From assembly GCA_000320605.2 (NCBI GenBank), contig KB445818.1, forward strand, positions 201,079-265,078: DNA of 64,000 nucleotides, read 5' to 3'. Under the pieces are notes generated by a model. That model made no database searches and was not told where the DNA came from. It was given only the letters and a program-made list of their open reading frames with translations. Both the position numbers and the translations under genes were made by a program. This document shows, one piece after another, positions 23,451-35,089 of this stretch; within the stretch, counting starts at the first letter, position 1, and every line of letters starts with the position of its first letter. This DNA is from Gelatoporia subvermispora B (lineage: Eukaryota; Basidiomycota; Agaricomycetes; Polyporales; Gelatoporiaceae).

Positions 23451-24678
23451 AAGCTGTGAACTTGCTATACATCATCGCTGAGCAGCCGTTCGATATCGTT
23501 TTCTCCTTTACCTTTTGCAGATGCTGAAGGTATAAGCTATGCCCTCGAGTTGACAATGCCTCTATGATTCACTCGGTGATTGCCTCGAGTTCAGACATTT
23601 GACTCGACGACTTCTGCGCAAGAGGACAATTGACTGTTGCGACCGTTTATAAGCTCCACCCATCCCTCTCAGTCTCTATTAGTTTCCTGAATGAGTGGCG
23701 GTCACACAGACCGTCTCTTCTTCGTATTGGCAGTCCTACTATGTGTCCTACTAATGTATATCGTCCAGAGAGCGCAGCGCATCGTAAGTCGTCCCGTAGT
23801 GTCATCCCTTCCATGTAATACTGAGCTCTGTGCAGATTGCTGAACATGTGGGTGTCTGGTAGTACATCATCGCGTGTGCGCTGACACTGTCCCCCAGAAC
23901 CATGACAGCGAACGCGAAGAACGCGAGCGGGACGGTTCGCGATGGCTCCCATATTGCAAGTCTTCTGTCTCACATCTTACACCTGAAAAGTACCTGATGC
24001 ACTCTTCGATCTCAGCTTTGTATCTGCATAACGAACTCGTAATGCTCTAACATAGGTCCTCCGTAATACTGTATCATTCCAGCCCACACCGTGTATCACT
24101 ATAATATCTTGCGACCGCAATCACTACTCAGTGTCTTTGTCCTTCTACAAGAGATGTCAACAGCAGCATCCTTCTAGTCTCTGGCAGTCAAACTGCAAGC
24201 CACAATGGATCCGAGGGCTTATCAGTGTGAAATGCATCGCATACACTGAGTTCGATGAACGTTTCTCTGTTACAGATTGCAGGACATTGACAGGATCAGC
24301 ATCGAAAATTGGGTGCATTGTACCTCAACCGCTTGATATATCTGTGATTTGACCGTCCCTGTCTGCATTGCCAAGTCAGCCACAGCTCGCGAAATGGAAC
24401 ACAACATGTATCGCTCAGAATGAATACAGCGCACCGAGCGCGCTCAAGCCGGACGTAAATCAATCCTCTTTCCGAGCACGCTCCCCAGCAACGCCGGCGG
24501 CCGCACTCCAAAGGGTCATATGGCCCCGGCAGACTCTCATCATAGCTCTCTGTACATCACCGAGGCAAGGCTACTCACTTGGTATCAGATCTCTCCGCTG
24601 CGGAACAGGATGATGACGTTTCAGACACGGCGGATCGGGACAGGCTGAAACCGGGAAGACGCACCGGGCGCCACCGGC
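23451..24678. other. intergenic, nothing recognised
   Basis: Converging ends of naa20 and the palmitoyltransferase. Only short frames; no coding signal or RNA gene that I can support. Confidence 0.5.
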
Positions 24679-26180
24679 CTACTCGTCGTCTTCGTCCGTG
24701 AGCTCCTCGCCTTCGCGGAGGCCTAGATGGTGTTCAAATCCGGGCCTGCGCGCCCAGTGGCGCCCGTCAGTGTAGGGCTCTGCCTTGAGCGGCAGGAGCA
24801 GCGTGTACAAAGGGCTAGCGCGCGCTGGTGAGCAGTGACAGCATCCAAGGCGAGGCGCGCACTTACTATCCGTCCATCCCGACGTTGAAGAACAGCTCAA
24901 GGTTTTTCCATTTACTACAAGGCCAATGAGCGCTTGCTCTGGAGTTGGTAGAACGAAGCGCGATCATACCCCAAGTCAAATGAGTTGATGAATGTCTGGC
25001 GGTCGCAAATAAGTCGGATAAGAATCAAAGGTTCTGGAGCACTAACCTCTCCACGGCCTTGGGCTACCTTGCGGTAATGCTCATGGTCTTGAGACTCGAC
25101 AGATGTCTCCCCACTGGCTATGCCCCAAAGGTGCCACGTGATCATAATTGTCACTGCCAAGGATAAAACAACAGACAGGATGTATACAAGTAGAAATGCG
25201 ACCGGAGGCGAGTAATATGTCCAAAGACCCTGTGGCAGTATATTAGCTCCGCGTGGTGTCGGAAGGTATCGAGATCCCTACGCCATTCCAACCAAGTGCA
25301 TCCATGGCCCGCGGCCAGCCAGACAGCGTAAAACATGTTGTTGCTATGCTCAGCCAGACACTGCAGGATTCCTCGAGCGTCAGTCACGCTGGCGTCCCAT
25401 TACATCTGTACTGACAGGAAGAGCACAAAATGGCGCTCGTTGTAGAGGCCAACGCATTGATTGATCCCTAAGCCGCGAAGCATGTTCAAGTACTGCGCGC
25501 GCACGAGATCGCCGCTCAATACTCACACTGTGAGAGCCAAATATGCCGATTAGCACCAAACCAAACTTTTCGTCATCGGACGTACCGGACAATGATGATC
25601 ATACTTGAGCACACACCGGTTGCATATGCGGCAATGGTGTGACCTCTCCGAGCGGCAGCGCGGATGAGCCTCTCTTCCACGAGACAACTCAGCCTACATA
25701 CCTCCGGCCTCATAATACCACACCGTCTGCATCGTGAAACTGACGCCTTCACGATCTGGATGTCGTCCGACCAGCGGATGCCGGTTAAAGCTCTGTTCCT
25801 CGCACTCTGTCTTTTCTTCGCCCACAGCAGCCCTGTGCCCGGTTGTCGTGGCGGGTCCTCCACAAATCCGGGTGATATTGTGCACACATAGAAGTAGTGC
25901 GCGAACATATTCGCCGCGATTAGCACGCAAACCGGTGTGAGCAGTAACTGCAGCGGGAGCGAGGGTTGTACTACCTCGACTATGTAACAGATATGATTGT
26001 GTTAGGTTCCATCCCAGTCAACGTTCAGCATCGAAAGATTTGCTCACAGAAACAGATAGCGCCTGTGCCGAGGAGGACCACCCCAAGAGTCACGAACACC
26101 GGCCCAGCAGCGCCGGTCAGTTTGTCGCCGAGGCGTTCCAACGACCGGAAGCACCGGAAGACAATACGAGCGCAAGACAT
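24679..26180 (-). CDS. DHHC-type protein S-palmitoyltransferase, 331 aa, 10 exons including a 1-nt exon
   Basis: Exons (minus): 26180-26048, 25979-25702, 25645-25586, 25527 (one base), 25467-25416, 25360-25282, 25229-25047, 24995-24970, 24914-24867, 24814-24679; the sum is 332 codons with stop. The enzyme loads palmitate on its own Cys and passes it to substrate cysteines at Golgi, ER or vacuole membranes. Visible: TM1 ([20 protein letters not shown]), TM2 ([19 protein letters not shown]), the Cys-rich domain [20 protein letters not shown], catalytic DHHCP followed by [14 protein letters not shown], a third and fourth span ([30 protein letters not shown]), a TTxE-like SGETSVE, and the [13 protein letters not shown] box. 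The acidic end is [12 protein letters not shown]. The invariant Trp after DHHCP needs the single-base exon T between two standard introns (58 and 59 nt). Confidence 0.93.
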
Positions 26181-26681
26181 TTCACAAATTATGCAAAAGC
26201 AAGAGGTTCAGGAGCAACCGTTCATATGGTCGTCAAAACGTTTGGAATAGTCGTAGACAAGCTGACAGCGGCGGCCCCAGGGCTGCGACAGAGGGTTGGG
26301 AATTGTCGTTGGCCATGAGCGTCTCCTGCGGGGCGAGGGTACGTTTGACGCCTGCTTCGGGGTTGGGGCACGCGAATGACGCACGCACCAGCGCCGAACG
26401 ACTGCGGACAGTCTGTAGTATAGCGATGCAAATACATGGTCAAGCAAAGACACAACTAGAGTTATCCAATAACAATACAGTACATGACGTTCGTAATTTC
26501 CCACTCGACTCCTAACGAGTCGGGCTCATACAAAGAGACAGTGTCCCCGTCAGAGTTAGCGGTGACGGTCGTACAAGTTGAAGGGGCAGATGGAAGCAGC
26601 CGAAATGGTTCGTGGACGAAGTGGGGATCGCCTTGGCCGAAGGGTAAGGTGTCGACAGAGATGGGCCAAGGCCACCGAAGA
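26181..26681. other. intergenic between palmitoyltransferase and dsn1
   Basis: About 500 bp holding the palmitoyltransferase promoter and the dsn1 3' end (both genes run on the minus strand). No further gene seen. Confidence 0.6.
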
Positions 26682-28813
26682 TCATCGGCCTCTGCCTGGT
26701 GTAGTAGCTCTTCGTGGTGTCCCTGGTGGTTTGCGCGGTGTCGGCGGAGGTACACCCGTCAACTTCCGCTCCGCCAGTCCCCCTGACGCGTCTGCGGCCC
26801 GCTGTACTTCCCGAACCGCCCGTCGTGCAGCATCGCCCACCTGCGCCTGTGGCCGCGACGCATCGATCCGCGAGAGTGCACGTAGGAGATCCTGCGGATC
26901 TGTTGTAGGATGTGGCCGTGATAATGTTGGTGGAAGGTAGGAGGAAAGTGCGGAGGTGGAGGGTGGTGCAGACTGGGATCTGGATACGAGGGATATATTG
27001 AGGAGGGCGAAACGGCGGTCGAGGTCGGCCTGAGAGACTCGTGTTGACTCCAGTGCTGAGTTGGCGAGACCGTGAAGGTGATCGAGCTACAGTAATATCA
27101 GCACGAACCCGCTCGAATCTGACGCAAGACTCACCTTGAACTCCAGATCTCTGAGACGAGCACGAAGTGGAGACTCGTCGTCAGGCGTCGCTTGTATGAC
27201 GCTTCTGGCCAGTTCGATCTGGCCTCTGCCACGAAAGTGTTCTGGGAGGTACCGCTCCTCGACTTCCCAAGCATCCAGGTCATCCACCGTCGCGCGCTGC
27301 TTGCCCTTAGCCCTCGCAGAGACGAAATTCTGATGTCGCTTCTCGAGTCTCTCGCACTCGGTAAGGATACTCGACCGGTAAGCATTGAAGGTGTTGGAAA
27401 TCTCGAGCCACGCGTCTTCCTCAGCCTTCATCCTACGAGTGCCGTGCTCTTCATGAGCACAAGACAAACAGCGCCGAATAGACCACTGACCGCTGGATAT
27501 GAGCATTGAATCTCGCCTCGCGAGCTCTATTCTTGACATTCTGCTCATTCTGCTTTAAATGTGTTGGAGGACGAGAGCTAGCATCCTCGGGGCTGTAGAC
27601 ATTGGTATCTATCTGCTTCTCCGCTAGCATCCGAATGACCCGATCCTGCACTCTCTTCAGCAATTGCGAGCCTGTCTCCGACAGCGGCGGTGGATCTTTG
27701 CCCGACTTTTTTGATGATCGTTTTGATGTCGATGCTTGAGACGACGGATCGGAAGTTGCGTTCATGGCGCGGTGTGAACACCAAATAAGGAGTTGTCGTG
27801 CTCGCTGGGGCTCAGGAAGTTCGCAATCGATGTGCTTGTAGAAGCTGGTATCGGAAACTGACGTGTGTGGTTGGGCTGCGCGAGGTGAGTGCCGAGCCTC
27901 TGGGAACAAAGAACACACGCACCTATGACACCGGTGGCCTCGTAACTCGAACTTATTCGCTTGCCCCGGCTGAGTGAGCTCCTCCGCCTATGATGGCCGC
28001 CTTCTCGCATCATCTTGTTCCGTTCAATCTGCGGAGTCTCCTGTAACGGTAGCGGATGCGAGGCATCGTGCACTCGGTGATTTGACGGAGGTAGATGTGG
28101 TTGTCGATGCAATGGCAGCTTTGGGGGAGGAAACTGGATATCTGAGTTTAGATTTCCAACTGCATTCTCCGCAGCCTGTGATTTACGACGCAACGTATCC
28201 GTCTCAGACTGCATCTGCCGGACGTCCTCGTCTACCTCTGGGTCCGCACGCGTACTAGTGTATACGTTCCTGTCCTTCCCCTTTCCTACTGTGCGGCCAG
28301 ATGTACTGACATCTGCGGCCTTGAACTTCTTGGAGGGCGGTTTCGAGAGATCTGGTGGGCGATTTGACGGCGCGACGGAGGGTGGCCGCGAGGTGGCTCG
28401 GGGCTGTGGGAGATCAGGACGGAGGCTATGGCCATTCGGTTGTGATGTTGGTTGCACGGACGCTGGACGGGCAGAGGGTGCGCGGACGATGACAAGGCCG
28501 CCTGGTTGCTCCTCGCCATTGACTGTCCCGTTTGCATGAGCATCCGAAATCGCATAACGTGTGTATCACGTACATTTCCGCTTATTTGGGCCTGCCGACT
28601 TCAATGATGCCTTTGCACAATATGTCAGCAATCATCCGCGCGTGATCTGCTTTGGGAACGCACCTCCTTCTTCAATTTCTTGGACGCGGTGGCGAGGGGA
28701 TTGCTGTCATCCGCGCCTTTCCGCTTGTTAGCTTGAGGCTGCGCATGAGACGGTGCTACCGGCTCTTCGACGCCGCTTGACGCAAGGCGCGATGGCGGCC
28801 GGTTGCCGTTCAT
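26682..28813 (-). CDS. dsn1: kinetochore protein Dsn1/Mis13 (MIND complex), 607 aa, 5 exons
   Basis: Exons (minus): 28813-28664, 28508-27923, 27875-27491, 27432-27135, 27086-26682; total is whole codons. Dsn1 is a subunit of the Mis12/MIND complex that links CENP-C and inner centromere to the Ndc80 complex. The first ~210 residues are disordered, Pro/Arg/Lys-rich. Then comes RRRSSLSRGKRISSSYE, the stretch that in other species contains the Aurora B-regulated sites before the conserved core, followed by the Mis13 signature YKHIDCELPEPQRARQLLIW and CSHRA (~residue 280), a long coiled-coil region (ARARLRDLEFKLDHLHGLA), and a Pro-rich C-terminus. The start is the first ATG of the open frame; the exon 1/2 acceptor (GGCGAGGAG) is the least certain join. 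The upstream gene on the same strand is 500 bp away and functionally unrelated. Confidence 0.92.
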
Positions 28814-30284
28814 GGGTGCGTCGTCTTGCTTGACGCCGCCGACAACGAGCGCGATGGGCGAGGATAGAGGTGGGTTCGCGGCGCGGGCGCGCGCGACGAT
28901 AACGCAAAGCCAACTCGCGTGTCGGAGCTGGAAATCGGTTCCCACGAGCGCGTTTGTTATCACTTTCACACAATCATGTGACGGACTCGGGAAGCGTCGG
29001 CTTACGCCAACAGCAACCTTGCTTGTCTACCCAGTAGATGAGTAGGGACGGTTAGGCAACTGTGTAATAGATTTCAGTATCGATTTCAACCCCGCATGTT
29101 CAAATACAATCGGAGGTTTATCTTGAACAGCGGGACCCGCAGACATTCTGAACTCAACCCGTAATGCCGATGATCTATTTAGAACTCAGTCTTCAGATAA
29201 ATGATCGCGGGCAAGGTACCGGGACACGTACTGTGTGGGGAGTACAAATAGCAATGATTGCACCTCAAGTTCACAATGGACAATATTGACCTTTTGATGG
29301 ACTTCGGATGTGAAGGTAGTGGCACCATGTCATGCTACGACTTGTTACTTCTGCGATCTGGAGTCCTGGACTGAGTACTCTGTTTCGAAGCGCCCAGGCT
29401 GTTGCTTGGTTGTGTTTGTCAGAAATGGCTCGGCGCTTGTGAATTATATGGGGGTGCACAACAACCTTGACAAGCAAGGTAATTTTAATCTGCAAACCGG
29501 CTGAAGATAGCAATCCAAGTCGACGTTGAATCGCCTCAATCTCTGTCTTCATTCCATGGAAGAATCTTTGCTTGACTTGCACAGACTCGACTTTGACCAG
29601 GAAATGCCACTAAAGGAACTGGTTGCTTACCCGAAGCTGGTTGCTTACTCGAAGTGGCTGCTCACTCTGCTCTGGTATTGCAATATCGATGCTGTCTTGT
29701 CAACATCAGACATACTGCTTGGCGAGATCAAGCACACGTGCTATCTGGAAAGAGATATCTGCCAACGGCACCACGTACCATGCTTGGTGCTCAAGAACTC
29801 GCTTACTTCTCGATGTGTCTGGCTTTGACTGTCTGTATTGCAGTTCGTATGCGCGAACTCTTTGCACCCGTACCCTCAGACCTCGCTCATATACGATGCT
29901 CTGTGACGCGTTGCATCCACCAGCTCGCTTCTGATATGCGGTGGGAACATGTCTCGCTCACTGGTATGCTCGAGTCTTTCGCACCTTGCGTCTATATCGT
30001 TGCTTGAAGCATGAATGCAGGTCAAAGTCGAATGTTCACTCTACACAAGGTCCAACATGCCACGTCTATGTTATGCGCAGGGAGTATGCTGCAACGCGTG
30101 TGGAGCATGATTTCAGTCATATTCATTGCTACTAGAGTAGTACAAGACAAAGTGATAGCTAAAAGTACTAAATTTCAAGGAACATGGGAGTTGTTGGGAC
30201 ACGGCGCAAGAAGACGCACGAGTTCAGTTGGAAACTGCGCAGACAGATCATATTGGTTATAAATGTCCAATCTTTCTATGCACA
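28814..30284. other. intergenic, nothing recognised
   Basis: The dsn1 promoter lies at the left. A plus-strand frame at 29526-29828 contains a short internal duplication (KLVAYPKLVAYSKW) but no recognisable domain or exon chain. Confidence 0.45.
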
Positions 30285-30962
30285 TCAATGCTCCTCAGCA
30301 TCTTCCGTCGCCTGTTCGAAACCCAGATATATCCGCGCAAGCTCCGACTTCCATACCCAGAAGAGCCGCAGGTTGATCATGATTGTCGCAATTTGTCCGC
30401 CACTGGCGGCGTTGGTTGCGTCGCTTGCTGGTTGGTCCATGATGTATACAAGTATAGGGCCGAGGACGATGCCCAACCGTGCTGCATCGCGGGCATCCAC
30501 GAGCATGGTCCTGCACGCGTCCCGCAGGCTGACTTGATCCCACTCGTCCGCGGTGCGGATGTTGATACGCAAGCCCCGATGGAACCCTAAAACTGCCACG
30601 ACAAGAGGCATGATTGATATCGTCGCGCTGATGCCACCCATGACCATCGACGCGACTGTGCGCGGGTACACGGAGTATAGGGGCTCCGCGAGGACGGCCG
30701 CCGTTTTGCGGTTGAACCGCGAGATGAAGAAGCAGAATGCGGTAAACGCGAGCGCCACCCCGAGCCCTGTTCCGAGAACTTTGGGGATGGAAGGAGGCTG
30801 AAATAGTACGTCGGGCTGCTGGGGTGTGGCGCATGGCGAACTCTTCGAGAGCTCGGCCGTGATTGGTGAAGGACACACTGTGGCGACATCGTCGAGCTCT
30901 GGTAGTTCACGTGTACTTCGTTGCGCTGCCTTTGGGTCCAGCCGATATATCGATTCCATCAT
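30285..30962 (-). CDS. small multi-pass membrane protein of unknown function, ~225 aa
   Basis: Single open frame from a double ATG (30962) to TGA. Residues 1-60 are polar and Pro/Ser-rich, presumably cytosolic. Three hydrophobic segments follow: VLGTGLGVALAFTAFCFF, TVASMVMGGISATISIMPLV with VVAVLGF, and LGIVLGPILVYIM. The loop after the second span is charged (RTADEWDQVSLRDACR) and may cap the membrane. The C-terminus is acidic. The frame is open further upstream (to 31196), so an additional 5' exon or an earlier start is possible. It resembles in layout, though weakly in sequence, the membrane proteins at 48059 and 52334. I do not recognise a family. Confidence 0.6.
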   Translation of the reverse strand: MMESIYRLDPKAAQRSTRELPELDDVATVCPSPITAELSKSSPCATPQQPDVLFQPPSIPKVLGTGLGVALAFTAFCFFISRFNRKTAAVLAEPLYSVYPRTVASMVMGGISATISIMPLVVAVLGFHRGLRINIRTADEWDQVSLRDACRTMLVDARDAARLGIVLGPILVYIMDQPASDATNAASGGQIATIMINLRLFWVWKSELARIYLGFEQATEDAEEH

Positions 30963-31820
30963 TTGTGTACGCTCTACGGGAGAGGAGGATAAGACGTATG
31001 TGGATAGACGAGGACGAGACGACGAACAAAGGCACTTTGAGATTGGCCACACGTGAGCTTGGAAAAGCGCCCCTGAATGGGCAGAGTCTCCCAGCGTCCG
31101 TGCACGAGAGCCTGAATCTCTATTGACAAGGCGTTTGCTATGCTTGAGCAACACTGTGAACCCCGAGCTGTGTTTGATGTAGCAAGATATCAGCATAGTA
31201 GGGGAAAGGCAACTCTCATGAACGCCGGATAAACCTAATTGGGGTTAGACATCAGATGCTTTAACGCACATGCGCAACGCGTATTACAGGGACCCAGAGG
31301 GTCCTATAAGGCCAAAGGATGCTAATATCGCTAGACAAGGAGTATGTGCTCGACGTAGTTCGTGGGAAATAGGATACGAGACGGGCTGTGCAAGGGGCCG
31401 AGCACAGCTTATGCAATTGAGTTCCACTGCAAGCGCCCGGTAGTCACATATCTAATGAGCTTCAGGCATCGCAGGTCTAAGTACAATCCTCGAAGGACTG
31501 AATAACAGCCAAAATTGCGCATACAGTCATGAGTCAAGGCACCATTCAACCCCAGCCAGTCGGAGGAACGAGCAGACTCCACTGCTCCAGTGGCATCCAC
31601 GATGCGCGCCGAAGCTTATGTGGCGCTTGAGTACGACAATTCCGGAGCAAGCGGTGTTCTGCGATGTTGCATAGCTTCAGCTAACAGGCGTCGATACATT
31701 GTCGTTACAGACAAAATATGAATGAAAAGGAAAGGTGTGTGTAGAAAAGTACACAAACGTAGTACATATCATACAAGTAATCGTCTCGTAAGGAATAAAA
31801 GACATCACGGATCATCTCTC
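30963..31820. other. intergenic, nothing recognised
   Basis: The left part may still belong to the 5' region of the membrane protein gene; the rest is AT-richer and non-coding as far as I can see. Confidence 0.45.
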
Positions 31821-34800
31821 CTACCATTTAGTGGGACTGCGTAGAGTACGATCAGAGCCTTGTATCGCATTACAAGTGTATAGGAACTCACCCGAAGGCC
31901 TCTCCAGGTGCAAGTTTCCTCAGCGGCAGTGCCAGGCCATCCGCATTGTTGAACGAAACCGTGTTGCCCCACCATGTCTGAATAGTGTCTGCGCCGATCG
32001 TATTGTTCTTCGGATATTGCAAACAGAAGAAGATAATGATAGCGGAAACGGCGAGACCAGAATCCAACGCAGCGGATAGGACATCTATGGAAGGGTGTAT
32101 GCGTCAGCCGCCATGGGAATACACCGAGACAGCTAACTTACAGTTGTACTTCGTCCACCAAGAGAAATGACGGCGGCGGATGACATAGTTGAACACGAAG
32201 CCAACAATAGTCCACGGGACGTAGTTGAATGCGGTGGCGGGCGGGATGGCACCGGTTCCGCTGAAGATGACTGGGAAGTTGATGTACTTGATCCAGGAGT
32301 TCGGCCACCGGAAGGAGATGAGATAGCCTCCCAATGGGCAAAGAGCACCAATGAGGAAGAAGAAGATTAGACCACTACGGGAATCGCCTGAATGTCACGT
32401 TACACAGATAGAAGAAGTAACGCGTACTAGTAGATCTGTCCCTTGGAGAACTGACGAGCGGGACCGATGACACCCCAGATGATGGACGCAGTGCCGAACA
32501 CCTCAGTTGACGGACACTATTGCCAATGCGTCAACACTTGAAACCAAGAGATGAGACACAAATACCGACAATGAAGCCGTTTGGCTGACTTGGCGAACAA
32601 ATATCCGGAATGTGGGTGAACATCCAGGCCTGCACACCCAGTTGCACTGTACCCGCGACGATGGTCGCCACGACCTGGCCCCAGAACATGGGTCTTGGGG
32701 GCACCTTCATGTAGTGGCCGAGCTTGAAGTCCGAGGCGAAGGTGAGAGCTTGCGCCATGGTGATGTAGCCCCAGGTCTTGAACATCATCATGGCAATGGG
32801 TCTCCCAGGGAGCGCATAACCGATTATCAGCTCGGTAATGACGCTGGATGCCACACGTCAGTGACCATGGCAAACCATCCATGAGGCGACGTACTTCAAT
32901 CCAATCTGCTGGTTCGTGATGGCCTGGATCATACCAATTGGGATCGTATATACGAAGGCTGACAAAGGATGTACTCAATGATAGGGATCCTCTATGAACA
33001 AAGAAGGCACTTACAGACGATCAAAGCGAGTACAAATGCCCAGACCGGGAACTGTGTCTTCCAGACCTCAATAGAGATGATGCCAAAGACGAACATAGTG
33101 ACTGAAAAAGACATCAACACGAGCAAAAAATATATGCATCTGAAAAACGCACCAAAGATCACACCGTACCACCACTCCGGCACTTGCGGATACTTGGACA
33201 TCAGGCGAGCATGGATATCCGGCTGCTCAGACATGGAGCGACGAGACTGCACCCAGATTTGCTTCCGGAAGTACAGGAACGTGTGCGTGAGTGTGGCAGT
33301 GATGGACGCGAAGGACAGGCCGTATGACACCGCGAACGTTGTGGAGAGGAACAGTGGGCTGTATGCTTCGTATTTCGCGACGTTAAGACTGGCATCCTCA
33401 TTAATGATGGCAGTAACATTATAGCTGTTGCCGAAGCGGTCGAACGAGTTGCGAGATGAGATACTAATAACAGTGACCTCATGATCAGCACTCATGCCTA
33501 ACATGTGTAAAGAAAATACTCACGGCATGAACGTGCTGAACCATGTATTGGTGTAGTAGAGTATCGGAACGACGAGCCCTGGAAATCCTTAAGTAACAAA
33601 GGCATACCGCCGTGCCTGAATACCTACAGAAGAAGAACACGAAACCACCAGCAATGTTGGCTTCGGCCCACCACGGTGTTGCGAGGGGGGAGCCGATGTA
33701 TGCGATCTAGAGAGGTTGGTGAGACTGGGCACATGTATACAGCCAGTAAACATACCTGAGCCCAGTCGAATGTGACAAGTGACATTCCCTTCATGTTCCA
33801 GGTTAGCAGACGCCTTGCGCGATCTCACATACATGCACGCACCAGACCACTGCTATAACCGAACAGCTGGTTGACTACAACGTTGTTCGGCGCAATCCAG
33901 CAAACCCAATTGAAAAAGGATAGAGCCTGGAACAGATAGCCCGGGAAGAAGTACCATGCGACCGAGCAAGCAAATGCAATAAAGAAGAACTTCTCGCGAC
34001 TCATACCACCGCGGCTGCCCATACCCGCATACACCTGCTGGTGTAGAGTATTGAACAATGCGCAGGTGACCAGATTCGCAGGCCAAACTAAACATGTGGA
34101 TCAGAATGATCAATCTCGAGATGGCCGAGCTCCACTCACTCATTGACGGAGGCTGCACAAGGAATCGACGGCAAATACCTCCGATAGAGAAGCCGATCTA
34201 TGACAGATTCTTTCAGATATGATCTGTGTGCATCACGGAGTAGACGCACAAGTTGAGTACTCATCACAACCATCCATTGGTCTATACCAGGATATCAGTG
34301 ATGTCATCAAGTCGACTGCGGAGAAGAGCGCACATGAGAAGTTATACTGCTGGTTATAGTAGACCCTTTGGACGGCCACGATATCCGTCTAAACAACGTC
34401 AACGTCGAAGCTCTCGTGAGGGCGTCATCACTTACAGCATATGCTGATCCTGAGCCGACACTAGCCATGATCGTAATCAAGACATGCTCCTTAACGTTGA
34501 ATGGGCCGGGGTTAAGCTGAACCCCAAAGATCTTCTTGCGAGGCATGAACTTGGCCCAGGCACGGCCGATCGGGAATGAGATCAGCTGGGCAACAATCTG
34601 CAGCCAGGACTAGGTAAGACATGGTCCATTGAGTGGATGGTGAAAACCTACACCGGACACAGATACCGAGGGGAACCGGAAGAAGAAGAATTGATTCATT
34701 CCCGGGATGATGATTGCCCAGATGAGACCGAGGACCCATACGCGCAGGGAGGACACGGGCATGGTCGGGTCATCCGTGTTTGCCACGGCAGACCGAACCT

Positions 34801-35089
34801 CGGGGTATGGAGAGTCATCCTCTGTGGTGAATAAATACATCAGCATCGACGACGGTCGTACACCACAAGGTCAACGATGTCGCACCGAAGACTATCGCAT
34901 CCTTGTCGATGTTGGGGTCGTCGAACTCCGCGATGGGCACGACCTCATTGCCTTTGAGCCCTGGGCAATAGCAATGAGGACAGATCTCGCACATCAATCA
35001 TAGAGGTGCTCACCTGTCTTCTCAACGTCGACCTTCTCAGTGAAGGACTCGGAGTGGTTGCTCTGGAGGTCCTCGACAGAGCTCGCCAT
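31821..35089 (-). CDS. OPT-family oligopeptide transporter, 768 aa, 19 exons
   Basis: Exons (minus): 35089-35014, 34960-34886, 34821-34652, 34609-34436, 34388-34334, 34281-34250, 34197-34140, 34087-33843, 33788-33756, 33706-33628, 33578-33524, 33463-33165, 33101-33015, 32958-32895, 32843-32570, 32516-32428, 32374-32142, 32084-31892, 31836-31821; total 769 codons. The protein imports tetra/pentapeptides or related small peptides with protons across the plasma membrane. Landmarks: acidic N-terminus (EFDDPNIDKD), SPYPEVRSAV, MNQFFFFRFP, LNPGPFNVKEH, YYNQQYNFSYQW, GICRRFLVQPPSMIWP, FFPGYLFQALSFFNWVCW, VPEWWY, IGYALPGRP, MFKTWGYITM, CPSTEVFGTASIIWG, WTKYNYVLSAALDSG and the C-terminal GPTKW. About 15 hydrophobic spans are evident. 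Length and motifs are typical for fungal Opt1-like transporters. The last exon codes for only five residues. Confidence 0.95.

Noticed and set aside
24131..24352. Small plus-strand frame between naa20 and the palmitoyltransferase
   Set aside because: No recognisable domain, no promoter or exon partners.
28973..29045. Upstream extension of dsn1 using non-ATG frame from 28969
   Set aside because: The frame begins without ATG; the first ATG is at 28813, and the extra residues have no similarity to Dsn1.
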